Positions 15,860-24,685 of a stretch of DNA of 64,000 nt are shown here, in pieces. The stretch comes from Bacteroidales bacterium (GTDB taxonomy: Bacteria > Bacteroidota > Bacteroidia > Bacteroidales > WCHB1-69): assembly GCA_024686335.1 (NCBI GenBank), contig JAILCI010000037.1, positions 1 through 64,000 of the forward strand, written 5' to 3'. The position numbers and the translations under genes are program-made. The notes beneath the pieces are model-generated. The model saw only the letters and a program-made list of their open reading frames with translations, had not been told where the DNA came from and did not search any database. Within the stretch, counting starts at the first letter, position 1, and each line of letters opens with the position of its first letter.

Positions 15860-16437
15860 TATGCTTCAGGAGCAGCTTCTTCAACGGGAGCTTCATCTGC
15901 GGGAGCATTTGCTGCTTCTGCTTCAGCAGCGGCGGCAGCAGCTTCTTCTTCGGCCTTCTTAGCAGCTTCTGCAGCGATTTCAGCGTTGCGAGCAGCAATC
16001 TTAGCAGACATGGCTTCTCTTACTTTTGTCTCAGCAGCCAGTCTTTGTTTTTTGAGATCGCGAGCTGCATCAGCAACTTGGCGAACGACATTGTTTAACT
16101 TGCTTGCTTTCTCTTCTTTCCACTGGTTGAATTTGGATTCAGCCTGAGCTTCAGAGATAGCGCCTTTGGCGATACCGCCTCTGAGGTGTTTCATCAAATA
16201 AACACCTTCTCTTTTAAGAATCGCACGGACTGTGTCTGAAGGGGTTGCACCGTTCTCCAGCCAATACAATGCGCGGTCAAAATTGATGTTGATGCTTGCA
16301 GGATTGGTCAGCGGGTTGTAGGTGCCCAGATCTTCAATAAAACGTCCGTCACGTGGTGCACGACCATCTGCAATTACAAGGTGATAAAAAGGTTGGTTCT
16401 TTTTACCTCTTCTCTGTAATCTGATTCTTGTTGCCAT
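15859..16437 (-). CDS. rpsP: 30S ribosomal protein S16 with long acidic C-terminal tail
   Basis: A small-subunit ribosomal protein. The core is residues 1 to about 85 and begins 'MATRIRLQRRGKKNQPFYHL'. 'ADGRAPRDGRFIEDLGTYNP' follows as in all S16 proteins. The protein is 192 residues, about twice the usual 80-90. The additional part is a helical segment rich in Lys, Ala and Glu (about 100-150), then a tail of almost only Ala, Glu and Pro (about 150-192). Such extensions are known in Bacteroidota S16 and their role is not established. Promoter 37 bp upstream; rimM follows. Confidence 0.95.
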   Translation of the reverse strand: MATRIRLQRRGKKNQPFYHLVIADGRAPRDGRFIEDLGTYNPLTNPASININFDRALYWLENGATPSDTVRAILKREGVYLMKHLRGGIAKGAISEAQAESKFNQWKEEKASKLNNVVRQVADAARDLKKQRLAAETKVREAMSAKIAARNAEIAAEAAKKAEEEAAAAAAEAEAANAPADEAPVEEAAPEA

Positions 16438-16473
16438 AATTTATTGATATTAGTGTTAATTAAAATTGGACGG

Positions 16474-16481
16474 CAAAAATA
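16474..16481 (-). promoter_or_regulatory. Bacteroidota -7 element before rpsP-rimM
   Basis: The minus strand reads TATTTTTG followed by C, a full match to TAnnTTTG, 37 bp before the rpsP start at 16437. Confidence 0.65.
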
Positions 16482-16592
16482 CAAAAATTATTCATACACA
16501 CAACCCCCTGAAATCATTTTGCTTCTCACCATATTTTATTTATTATCAAATGTTTAAGAATGCAATAAAGTTGACTATCTCCAAACAGCTGA

Positions 16593-18812
16593 TTATTTTT
16601 TCATCTGTTTACGGATTTTCTCCGCATCTCTATATCTTCCACGACTTTCCATACTCTTAATCATAGCCTTATAAAGATTTTTTGTTGACTGCTGAGGATT
16701 GATACCTTGTTGAGCTTCACATTCCAGCCATAAATTCATACTCGCCTGATCAACCATATCATGGTCTATGATCTTTTGCATCTCTTTTTTTGCTGAGATA
16801 AAATCTTTTTGATTGATATAGATGCGGACGGCCAACTGATGTGCTTGAGTGTATTTAGGATTATATTTATTAATTTTATGCAGCAGGTTCAAAGCATCGT
16901 CAAGTTTATTTTGTCCGGCCAGAGCATAGCATTGGATCAATTTAGGAGCTTCAGCTTCCGGATCTATTTCGAGGGCGCGGTTAGTATAGAATATAGCGCT
17001 GTCAGGTCGATTGGCCCTAACGAAAACTTCGCCCAAATTGAAAAGTGCGATATAATTGTCCGGATTGACATCCAAAGCTTTGTGATAGTACATGGCGGCG
17101 GAATCAAGTTGATTCTTATTCTTGAACTCAGCTGCCTTTGCGCTAAACTTTTCTGTACGTTTTAAGATGAGCGCAATGGGCACACCATCCACCTCAATTG
17201 TCTTTATAGTATTTTTAGGAGGAAAATACTTGCTTCTCAAATATTTCGGATTAATACCCGTGATGGTAAAGACAGCGTAGTCCCAATCGGAGTTATCCAG
17301 TTCGTACCAGCGAACAAATCTTGGTTGAAAATGGGCGGTATCGTTTCGCAAAAAATAGCTGACTGAGGCGCTATGCCAGGTGCCGACGATGGTCTTAGAA
17401 CCATCGGCTTTCGGTTCGGCATTTTGGAGCACCCATTCGGTAGCCTCACGAGTGGAGTTATAATAATAGTCTAATTCGTAATTACCGAAAGCTTTTTTAA
17501 CACCTCCCGACAACTCATTAAAATAGACGTACTCATATGGATGGTTAGCAACTATATGGCGTATAGGACCGACGAGGAGAAGCAGAAGAACAGCAGTGCC
17601 CACAACATCGACAACTACGCCTCTTCTGGACTCAGGTTGGGTTGAGGGATCTTTCTTAGCAGCACGAGCTTCCAGTTTGTTTTCCACCCACTTCAACATG
17701 GCATCGAATCCCCAACCGGCAGCGGCAACCATCGTCGGGTATGCAAAAAGAGCGTGGCGCCAACCACCATAAACGTTAGCGTGTGTAACCACAATCCAGA
17801 AAATGGGGAACAGGAATGTAAAGAGGATGAAAAATGCCCAAAAGCGGTCATCTTTCTTGCGCCAACAGAAAACGAAGAAAAGAATCAAGCCTATGATGAC
17901 AGCTACGGGAATGGTCATCAAGATGAGTTTGGGTGTATAAAACCATGGCAAAGCATCGGACCATTGCAGAACACCATCAAAGAGCTGGCGCAAGGATACT
18001 GAGTATTGCGACATGCCAGAAACGATATCCAAGGTAGTCTTGATAGGAGAAGACATTATATAGGGCCACAGGGCGATTGTGATGCCAAAGGTAAGTATTC
18101 CTATACCGGCCACATACAACACGTAGCGTCCAATAGTTTTAAGACTATCTTTATTCAAGCATTGCTTTTTTGTTTTTATAATGTGATAAAGAATCAGGAA
18201 AAGAACCAGGTAAGCAAAAACCAGGTATCCTGCAAAACGGGAAACGACAGCAAGGGCTGCGAAGATAGCCAGCAATATAGAAGCAGATATCTTCGGCTTT
18301 GGGTACTGGCTAATTAGGCGGTAACAATAATAAATACTAACCGCGAACATAGAGGCAAATATCAAATCCTTTGGATTATTGAACGAATGGCCCAAAAAAC
18401 GAGGAGAAAGGAAGAGAAGTAATATGGTAAAGACTCCGGCTCTCCACCCGGCAATAGCTGCCACCAACAGACCCATATAGAGTATACAGATCCATCCAAA
18501 GAGGGAGTTCATGACATGCCTCAACTGACTATAGTTATCCACATGGAACCATTTCACCATAGCATAAGTCATTTGGTCAAAGAAACCACCATGCATACCC
18601 ATATCTTCATTTTGGAGACATGTAGTGTCTTGACCTCCTGTGGCATAATAATTATAAATCTCCTCTGCATAAGGCCATTGGAAACCGTCCTCATCACCGC
18701 TGTTGCCAGCACTCAAGCTCATTAGAGGAAGAGCCACGCCTAAGACCAAAATCAATACTACAAAAATCCAAAACCAAGGATTCTTCTGATTTTCCTTCAA
18801 AAATTTTCTCAT
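16593..18812 (-). CDS. GT-C type membrane glycosyltransferase fused to TPR repeats
   Basis: A 739-residue inner-membrane protein. After a first transmembrane helix (about 13-33) an acidic 'NSGDEDGFQWPYAEE' loop lies in the place of the catalytic Asp of GT39/ArnT-like (GT-C) enzymes, which use polyprenyl-phosphate sugars as donors. About ten further hydrophobic helices run to residue 420. A periplasmic region (about 420-555) follows, then a tail of TPR helices (about 555-739, for example 'AAMYYHKALDVNPDNYIALF' and 'AIFYTNRALEIDPEAEAPKL'). The acceptor is unknown. It is last in the five-gene operon from 21756, whose GtrA and GtrB-like members could supply the lipid-linked sugar. No promoter is seen in the 18-bp gap before it. 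Confidence 0.78.
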   Translation of the reverse strand: MRKFLKENQKNPWFWIFVVLILVLGVALPLMSLSAGNSGDEDGFQWPYAEEIYNYYATGGQDTTCLQNEDMGMHGGFFDQMTYAMVKWFHVDNYSQLRHVMNSLFGWICILYMGLLVAAIAGWRAGVFTILLLFLSPRFLGHSFNNPKDLIFASMFAVSIYYCYRLISQYPKPKISASILLAIFAALAVVSRFAGYLVFAYLVLFLILYHIIKTKKQCLNKDSLKTIGRYVLYVAGIGILTFGITIALWPYIMSSPIKTTLDIVSGMSQYSVSLRQLFDGVLQWSDALPWFYTPKLILMTIPVAVIIGLILFFVFCWRKKDDRFWAFFILFTFLFPIFWIVVTHANVYGGWRHALFAYPTMVAAAGWGFDAMLKWVENKLEARAAKKDPSTQPESRRGVVVDVVGTAVLLLLLVGPIRHIVANHPYEYVYFNELSGGVKKAFGNYELDYYYNSTREATEWVLQNAEPKADGSKTIVGTWHSASVSYFLRNDTAHFQPRFVRWYELDNSDWDYAVFTITGINPKYLRSKYFPPKNTIKTIEVDGVPIALILKRTEKFSAKAAEFKNKNQLDSAAMYYHKALDVNPDNYIALFNLGEVFVRANRPDSAIFYTNRALEIDPEAEAPKLIQCYALAGQNKLDDALNLLHKINKYNPKYTQAHQLAVRIYINQKDFISAKKEMQKIIDHDMVDQASMNLWLECEAQQGINPQQSTKNLYKAMIKSMESRGRYRDAEKIRKQMKK

Positions 18813-18829
18813 CGTTGTATTAAACTTTA

Positions 18830-19555
18830 TTATTTATATGCCTTTTTAATTTTCCATAATTCGTAAGGACCTTTTAAAAAGTCTTTCGCTTTGACTTGTG
18901 AACCATCCACATCTTCCCATGACCACAGCGGATACTCATAAATATTATCTTTAGCATGGGAAATACCGAAAAATTTAATATATCTTGCCAATAATTCAAC
19001 ATCAAACAACCATTTTGTTATAAAAGGCTGTTCAAAAAGGAGTGTTACTTTATCTGATTTAAAGAGTTTGGCACCACATTGCGTATCGTAAACCGGAACG
19101 TGAAGGACCATAGAAACCGTTGTTGCAAAACATCTACCTAGGTAATGACGAACATTTTTCCGTTTAATATGAGCGCCGAGTCGGGCCAACCTCAATCCTG
19201 TAACAATATCGAATCCTTTTTTTGAAATAAGCTCGGTGAAATGCGGGATTTCCCACAGTGGAGTAGCCAAGTCGGCATCCCAAAAACCGATGTACTCAGC
19301 CGTATTCTCCTGAGCGGCATGCAACATACCTTGTCTCACCGCCTCTGCTTTTCCAACATTAGTCTCAAGATTAAGGTAGCCGATATTCCCTTGCTGAAGG
19401 GCCATCTGCTGTAAAACCGACAGTGTATCATCCTTGCTTCCGTCATTAACAAACAAGAAATGAATCTCTGGATTTTTTTGAACATAATCCAGAAAAACTT
19501 GACGTTTCAAACGTCCTGATTCATTATAACAAGGAATTATGATTGTCGTTTGCAT
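18830..19555 (-). CDS. Family 2 glycosyltransferase, dolichyl-phosphate glucosyltransferase-like
   Basis: A 241-residue GT-A fold enzyme. 'TTIIIPCYNESGRLKR' and 'FLFVNDGSKDDT' form the nucleotide-sugar site. 'GFWDADLATPLWEIPHF' carries the DxD-like metal motif. 'DTQCGAKLFK' resembles the acceptor part of ALG5/dolichyl-phosphate beta-glucosyltransferases, so the product may be a polyprenyl-phosphate hexose. No C-terminal membrane helices are seen, so it is probably peripheral. It overlaps the upstream methyltransferase by 19 bp and precedes the GT-C protein by 18 bp, a tight operon. Confidence 0.85.
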   Translation of the reverse strand: MQTTIIIPCYNESGRLKRQVFLDYVQKNPEIHFLFVNDGSKDDTLSVLQQMALQQGNIGYLNLETNVGKAEAVRQGMLHAAQENTAEYIGFWDADLATPLWEIPHFTELISKKGFDIVTGLRLARLGAHIKRKNVRHYLGRCFATTVSMVLHVPVYDTQCGAKLFKSDKVTLLFEQPFITKWLFDVELLARYIKFFGISHAKDNIYEYPLWSWEDVDGSQVKAKDFLKGPYELWKIKKAYK

Positions 19556-20349
19556 ATTGCGTATGTAGATAGCCCGGGAAAATTGATACCCAGTAGTTTG
19601 AAAACTTTGAAAAAATAGTAATCACATAGGAGAAATATCTCATAGGCTTTTGAGATCACTTTTCCGCCATTCCATCCGCCGATACCAGTCACCTCTTTTT
19701 CTTTCTTTCTGGCGGATTCTAGCCATTTCTGAATTAATCTTGGCAAAATCAGGGTGGTGAAAAAATAACCACTAGATAACATTTTCAGTCCAGCCTTTTG
19801 AGAATGATCGCGTAACATTTTTTGATTGTATCTGCGATAATGCCCTAGCCACTTGTCATGACTACAGTATAGGTTATTGAATGAAGGAACTGTGATGAGA
19901 AATACCGTGTCATCATTCACAAATGACTTTTTTGACAGTTCTTTCAAAAAATCAATATCATCATTTATATGTTCAATAACATCCATCAGAAAAATGATAT
20001 CAGCTTGATTACCTGACAAATTCACCTTGTCTATCTGATCGTACAGAGATACGTTTATACTTTGGTACTGCTTTGATAGGGATTGCAGCATTTCTCCAGT
20101 AAAAGCAGTATCTACTGCAACAGGCAAAGTAGAGGGATTTTTTTTACAATATTGGTTCAAAAAAAACAGATCGCCACAGCCAATATCCAACACATACTTT
20201 TTACGGTTCAGTTGAGGGGAATACTTCTTCAAGATATCCATCACAACTTTCGCCCTCGCATACTCCCATGGATGATTCCCTGTTATTCCGGAGCTCAAAC
20301 TAACATTTACTTCTTTAATGTCCATGGTGGAGATATTAAAATAAGCCAA
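19537..20349 (-). CDS. Class I SAM-dependent methyltransferase
   Basis: A 270-residue protein with a Rossmann methyltransferase core. Motif I is 'YVLDIGCGDLFFLNQY' (about 52-67), and 'DIIFLMDVIEHINDD' (about 118-132) is the motif II/III region typical of the UbiG/COQ5-like group found in polysaccharide clusters. The C-terminal third has hydrophobic helices ('FLLCDYYFFKVFKLLG') that may bind membrane or lipid. The substrate is unknown; lying between two glycosyltransferases suggests methylation of a sugar or lipid carrier, which is inference. The start may be Met1 or Met9 (20325). Confidence 0.82.
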   Translation of the reverse strand: MAYFNISTMDIKEVNVSLSSGITGNHPWEYARAKVVMDILKKYSPQLNRKKYVLDIGCGDLFFLNQYCKKNPSTLPVAVDTAFTGEMLQSLSKQYQSINVSLYDQIDKVNLSGNQADIIFLMDVIEHINDDIDFLKELSKKSFVNDDTVFLITVPSFNNLYCSHDKWLGHYRRYNQKMLRDHSQKAGLKMLSSGYFFTTLILPRLIQKWLESARKKEKEVTGIGGWNGGKVISKAYEIFLLCDYYFFKVFKLLGINFPGLSTYAICKRQS

Positions 20350-20410
20350 GAAAATCAGTATGGTAGCAAAAAATCATTAGTGGGTTTTCTCAAAAGGGAC
20401 AGTGCCTAAA

Positions 20411-21340
20411 TTAAAAATTCACCTTATTGTCAATAATATACTCTGGTCTATCCTTAGCCTCATCGAACAGATTTCCGATATATTCTCCCAAAATGCCAAC
20501 ACTCAGGAGTTGAACACCTCCGAAGAATATGGTAATGAGGATGATAGATGTCCAACCAACCACAAAGGAAGCGGGATTGACAAGTTTCAAAATCAGAATA
20601 ATTAACGCATAAATGAGAGCACAGACAACTGCTATAGTTCCCAACCAGATGGCAAGTTTAAGCGGTTTCTTGGAGAATGAGAGAAGGCCTGTTGTTGCAA
20701 ACTTGATCATCTTCTTCAGCGGATACTTTGTTTCACCTGCGAAGCGTTCTTTACGTTCGTAGTAACAAGGAACCTGCTTATAACCCATCCAACTAATCAG
20801 TCCGCGGATATATTTGTTTTTCTCTTTCAGTTGATTGAATTGATCAATGATTTTACGATCTATGAGACGGAAATCTCCTGTGTCGACGGGAAATTTTACA
20901 TCAGACATCTTATTGAGTATCCGATAGAAATACTTCGCCGTTATTAGTTTGAATCGGCTCTCCCCTTCCCTACTTTTTCTAACACCATATACAACATTGG
21001 CGTTCTCACGTTGTTGGATTTCCAACATCTGAAGTATAACCTCTGGTGGATCCTGAAGGTCAGCATCAATAATAACAGCCAAGTCTCCTGTACAATTATT
21101 GATACCGGCTGTCACAGCACATTGATGACCGAAATTGCGAGCAAAATTAATGATTTTTACATGCTTATCCTCGTCAGATAGTTGCTTTAAAAGTGAATAT
21201 GTATTGTCTTTACTGCCATCATTGATAAAAATCAGCTCATAATCCATAGCTGTTTGTTGGGCAACTGCGGCTAATTGTTTATAACTCTCATTTACAACGA
21301 GTTCTTCATTATAGCAAGGGATAATAATAGATAGTTTCAT
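20411..21340 (-). CDS. GtrB-like polyprenyl-phosphate glycosyltransferase
   Basis: A 309-residue family 2 glycosyltransferase with two C-terminal membrane helices (about 230-255 and 265-290), the layout of GtrB/DPMS-type enzymes that make polyprenyl-phosphate-linked sugar on the cytoplasmic face. Motifs: 'LSIIIPCYNEELVVNESY', 'LIFINDGSKDNTYSLL', 'IIDADLQDPPEVILQML' with the metal site, and 'DTGDFRLIDRKI'. It starts 11 bp after the GtrA gene, the usual GtrA-GtrB pairing. Its product could feed the GT-C protein at the end of the same operon. The sugar cannot be told from sequence. Confidence 0.9.
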   Translation of the reverse strand: MKLSIIIPCYNEELVVNESYKQLAAVAQQTAMDYELIFINDGSKDNTYSLLKQLSDEDKHVKIINFARNFGHQCAVTAGINNCTGDLAVIIDADLQDPPEVILQMLEIQQRENANVVYGVRKSREGESRFKLITAKYFYRILNKMSDVKFPVDTGDFRLIDRKIIDQFNQLKEKNKYIRGLISWMGYKQVPCYYERKERFAGETKYPLKKMIKFATTGLLSFSKKPLKLAIWLGTIAVVCALIYALIILILKLVNPASFVVGWTSIILITIFFGGVQLLSVGILGEYIGNLFDEAKDRPEYIIDNKVNF

Positions 21341-21351
21341 TATGTTGACTT

Positions 21352-21756
21352 TTAAGATTTTCTAAAGGTAAAATGTTTAACGAAAAGGAATTGGCAGACT
21401 ACGATGATAGCAGTTGCTATAAGCTTTCCAAGGAGATGGTGCATACCAAAGACGGAGACGAAAAGGTAGAGAAGGCCTGCGCTGGCAACTAATGCGACTA
21501 AGCTGGCAGAATAGAAAGAGAAGAAACGCTGAACGGGCTTGTCTGCGACCTTGAAATTATACTGTCTGTTAAGAAAAAAGCTGCAGAAGATACCGCAATG
21601 ATAACTAATGACATGGGCAATGATATAGTGAAGTCCCACATGGTCCAATAATGCGAAAACGCCGAAATCAACGCCCGTGTTCAGCACACCTATCAAGCAG
21701 TATAAGATGAAGTTACGATGCTTTTTAATAAGATCAAGAATCTTTTCCTTCCACAT
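21352..21756 (-). CDS. GtrA-family lipid-linked sugar flippase candidate
   Basis: A 134-residue protein with four predicted membrane helices. 'FILYCLIGVLNTGVDFGVFA' and 'VISYHCGIFCSFFLNRQYNF' are the GtrA family blocks. First gene of the operon, directly before the GtrB-like glycosyltransferase, so the pair probably makes and translocates one polyprenyl-phosphate sugar. Compared with the GtrA at 14827 it is shorter and lacks the extra hydrophobic C-terminal segment. Confidence 0.9.
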   Translation of the reverse strand: MWKEKILDLIKKHRNFILYCLIGVLNTGVDFGVFALLDHVGLHYIIAHVISYHCGIFCSFFLNRQYNFKVADKPVQRFFSFYSASLVALVASAGLLYLFVSVFGMHHLLGKLIATAIIVVCQFLFVKHFTFRKS

Positions 21757-21793
21757 ATTTATTACAAATTCATGTATTCTAAAATATAATCTG

Positions 21794-21801
21794 CAAAAAT
21801 A
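21794..21801 (-). promoter_or_regulatory. Bacteroidota -7 element before the glycosyltransferase operon
   Basis: The minus strand reads TATTTTTG followed by C, 38 bp before the GtrA start at 21756. It is the only clear promoter found for the five genes down to 16593. Confidence 0.65.
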
Positions 21802-21913
21802 GAAAATTTATCTGTCTTAACAAAAAACTGGACTTTCATAAAAACACGCTCAAAACACATCTAAAGGCTAACAAAAGGTTCTTCGGTATCAAGAGAATAG
21901 CACATATTTTTTG

Positions 21914-21921
21914 TATTTTTG
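21914..21921 (+). promoter_or_regulatory. Bacteroidota -7 element before rimO-hydF
   Basis: TATTTTTG followed by CG, 20 bp before the rimO ATG at 21942. Confidence 0.65.
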
Positions 21922-21941
21922 CGCCTCATAATAATAGAACT

Positions 21942-23219
21942 ATGACATTCAACATTATCACATTAGGTTGTTCCAAGAATGTAGTGGACTCAGAGGTGAT
22001 AGCCGCGCAATTGCAAAAGCAAGGTCACCAGGTTGTGTACGAAAGTGGGGAGAAGAGTGATGTGGTCATCATCAACACTTGCGGCTTTATTGGTGATGCT
22101 CGCGAGGAGTCCATCAACGAGGTCTTGATGCAAGTGGATCGGAAAAAGCGCCGCCAAGTCAAGAAGATATTCGTAATAGGCTGTCTCGTGAAGCGTTTCA
22201 AACCGGATCTTTTAGAGTCTGTGCCTGAAGTGGATGGTTATTACAACTTTGACGAGTTATCAGAGATGTTGAACAACGAGGAATTCCAGTTGTTGGGCAC
22301 CACTGACCGTATACTCTCCACACCTCGCCACTATACGTACCTTAAGATATCTGAGGGCTGTGACCATCAGTGTTCCTACTGTTCCATTCCTCTCATTCGC
22401 GGCAAACAGGTATCCAAACCGATACCGATGTTGGTAGAAGAGATGCAGAAATTGGCTGACCAGGGAGTTAAGGAGGTAATGTTGATAGCTCAGGACCTAA
22501 CCTATTACGGAGTAGACCTAACAGGCAAACAGGAGTTGGCTAAGCTCATGGAGGCTTTGGCTGGAGTAAAAGGTATCGAGTGGATTCGTCTGCACTATAC
22601 CTACCCGCTCAACTTCCCAACGGAGATTTTGGATGTTATGAACGCACATCCGCAATACTGCCGTTATCTGGACATTCCGGTGCAGCACATCAGCGATGAT
22701 ATACTGAAGAGCATGCGTCGGGGTGGAAATTCGAAATACATTCATCAATTGATTGAGACCATTCGGGAGAAGGTTCCTGGCATTGCATTGCGCACCACGC
22801 TCATCACAGGATATCCAGGTGAAACATTGGAACAACATAAAGAGTTGTTGGCATTCATCAAAAAGGCACGTTTCGAGCGTTTGGGAGCCTTCACGTACTC
22901 ACAGGAAGAGCATACTCCCGCTTATGATCTGGGTGATCCTATCAAGAAGTCTGTTAAGACTAAACGATACAACGACATCATGAAACTCCAAGAGGAGATA
23001 TCGTTAGCCTTCAACGAAGAGAAGGTGGGCACCACCATGAAAGTCATTGTAGATGTAGAAGAAGAGGATTTCTACGTGGGTCGCACCGAGTTTGACTCGC
23101 CCGATGTTGACAATCTGGTATTCATCAGCAAAGATAGGCCATTGACTATTGGAGAGTTCTATTCCGTCGCGATCACAGAAGCTACACCATACGATCTTTT
23201 TGGCATTGTAAAAGCATGA
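21942..23219 (+). CDS. rimO: Ribosomal protein S12 methylthiotransferase RimO
   Basis: A radical-SAM enzyme that adds a methylthio group to an Asp of ribosomal protein S12. At 425 residues it has normal length. The N-terminal UPF0004 domain has three Cys for an auxiliary [4Fe-4S] cluster ('TLGCSKNVVDSE', 'NTCGFIGDA', 'VIGCLVKRF'). The radical-SAM motif is 'CDHQCSYCSIPLIRG' (about 146-160). The C-terminal TRAM domain (about 365-425) is short and ends 'YDLFGIVKA'. The N-terminus 'GCSKNVVDSE' is typical of RimO rather than MiaB. It overlaps hydF by 4 bp. Confidence 0.95.
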   Translation: MTFNIITLGCSKNVVDSEVIAAQLQKQGHQVVYESGEKSDVVIINTCGFIGDAREESINEVLMQVDRKKRRQVKKIFVIGCLVKRFKPDLLESVPEVDGYYNFDELSEMLNNEEFQLLGTTDRILSTPRHYTYLKISEGCDHQCSYCSIPLIRGKQVSKPIPMLVEEMQKLADQGVKEVMLIAQDLTYYGVDLTGKQELAKLMEALAGVKGIEWIRLHYTYPLNFPTEILDVMNAHPQYCRYLDIPVQHISDDILKSMRRGGNSKYIHQLIETIREKVPGIALRTTLITGYPGETLEQHKELLAFIKKARFERLGAFTYSQEEHTPAYDLGDPIKKSVKTKRYNDIMKLQEEISLAFNEEKVGTTMKVIVDVEEEDFYVGRTEFDSPDVDNLVFISKDRPLTIGEFYSVAITEATPYDLFGIVKA

Positions 23220-24388
23220 AAGGAAGAGAAAACAAACCGCATATCGGCATTTTCGGTCGGCGCAACAATGGCAAGAGCTCACTCATCAATGCCATTGTAG
23301 GACAGGAGATTGCCATCGTTGACGCCACGGCGGGCACAACGACAGATCCTGTAAAGAAATCCATAGAGATCTTTGGCATTGGGCCAGTCGTGCTCATTGA
23401 CACCGCTGGCATTGACGATGAAGGTGAAGTCGGACAAAAGCGCATCCAGAAGAGTCTGGAGGCTTTGAAACAGATAGATTTGGCCTTGCTAGTCATCACT
23501 GACCGCAACTTCGGTGAACCAGAGGAAAAGTTGGTCAAGAAGTTCAAAGAATACGATTTGCCCTACATGGTCATCAACAACAAATGCGACACCGCCAGTG
23601 CGCCGGTGCGAGAGCTCCCGTTCCCGGTCTGGGACGTGAGTGCGCGCACGCACGAGGGCATTGACAAAATGATAGAAGGAATGGTCAAGGCAATGCCTTC
23701 CTCAGCCTACATTTCCCACTCCTTATTAGGCGACCTGATTGATGAGGGCGACACAGTAGTGTTAATAACTCCCATCGACAATGAGGCACCTGAGGGACGA
23801 CTGATATTACCACAAGTGCAGATGATTCGCGACATTTTGGACCACGACGCCATTGCAGTGGTGTTGAAGGAAGATAAAATCTCAGATTATCTGGACACAC
23901 ATGATGCGCCGAAATTAGTTATTACCGACAGTCAGATGTTCGGCCGTGTGGCTCCGCTCGTGCCTGAGGAGATTCCGTTGACAGGTTTCAGCATTGTATT
24001 GGCGCACCACAAAGGCGATTTTGCCCACTATCTGGAAGGCACGCCGCACATTGACCAATTGAAAGATGGAGACCGTATCCTCATGCTAGAGTCATGCACA
24101 CACCGCACCTCATGTGACGACATCGGTCGGCACAAGTTGCCCAACTGGATCTTAAAACATACGGGCAAAAAGTTGCACTTTGACTTTGTGGCGGGGCTCG
24201 ATGAGATTCCCGACATCGAACGTTATGCCATGGTAATACAATGTGGTGGCTGCATGATCACGCACCGACAGTTGATTAACCGACTGAAACCCGCTGTGGA
24301 AAGGCAGATCCCTGTCAGCAACTATGGTATGGCCATAGCCTACCTTAACGGCATCTTTGACCGAGCCGTAAAACCTTTTTGCAATTAG
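23216..24388 (+). CDS. hydF: [FeFe]-hydrogenase H-cluster maturation GTPase HydF
   Basis: A scaffold on which the 2Fe subcluster made by HydE and HydG is assembled before transfer to the hydrogenase. The 390-residue protein has an N-terminal Era-like GTPase domain with P-loop 'GRRNNGKSSL', 'DATAGTTTDP', 'DTAGIDDEG' and 'NKCD'. A dimerisation domain follows, then a C-terminal cluster-binding domain with C-x-H (in 'ESCTHRTS') followed 46 residues later by C-G-G-C, the known HydF ligand pattern. It overlaps rimO by 4 bp and the convergent DUF59 gene by 4 bp. hydE, hydG and hydrogenase genes are not in the window. It implies the organism makes or uses H2. Confidence 0.95.
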   Translation: MKGRENKPHIGIFGRRNNGKSSLINAIVGQEIAIVDATAGTTTDPVKKSIEIFGIGPVVLIDTAGIDDEGEVGQKRIQKSLEALKQIDLALLVITDRNFGEPEEKLVKKFKEYDLPYMVINNKCDTASAPVRELPFPVWDVSARTHEGIDKMIEGMVKAMPSSAYISHSLLGDLIDEGDTVVLITPIDNEAPEGRLILPQVQMIRDILDHDAIAVVLKEDKISDYLDTHDAPKLVITDSQMFGRVAPLVPEEIPLTGFSIVLAHHKGDFAHYLEGTPHIDQLKDGDRILMLESCTHRTSCDDIGRHKLPNWILKHTGKKLHFDFVAGLDEIPDIERYAMVIQCGGCMITHRQLINRLKPAVERQIPVSNYGMAIAYLNGIFDRAVKPFCN

Positions 24389-24684
24389 AAGAGACCCAAT
24401 TCTATACGGGCAGCATCCGACATCATAGACATCTCCCAGGGCGGGTCGAAAGTGATATCGACCACCACCTTGTTAACGTCCTTTATCATTTGGACGCGGG
24501 TCTGGACCTCCATAGGGAGTGACTCAGCCACTGGACAGTTCGGGGCAGTCAGTGTCATCAGGATATAAACGTCATTATTGGCATTTACTTCCACTTTATA
24601 TACAAATCCCAATTCCCATATATTCACCGGGATTTCAGGATCATAGATTTCTTTCAGCACGTTAATTACTTCTTCTCTAATCAT
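24385..24684 (-). CDS. DUF59/MIP18 family iron-sulfur assembly protein (SufT-like)
   Basis: A 99-residue cytosolic protein of the DUF59 (PaaD/SufT/MIP18) family, implicated in maturation of Fe-S proteins. 'LKEIYDPEIPVNIWELGFVY' gives the conserved DPE segment. 'LTAPNCPVAESLP' holds the conserved Cys, and 'FDPPWEMSMMSDAARIELG' is the C-terminal signature. It is last in the S41-dnaG-YitT-DUF59 operon and overlaps hydF tail to tail. RimO and HydF, on the other strand, are both Fe-S proteins, which is suggestive only. Confidence 0.9.
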   Translation of the reverse strand: MIREEVINVLKEIYDPEIPVNIWELGFVYKVEVNANNDVYILMTLTAPNCPVAESLPMEVQTRVQMIKDVNKVVVDITFDPPWEMSMMSDAARIELGLF

Positions 24685-24685
24685 T

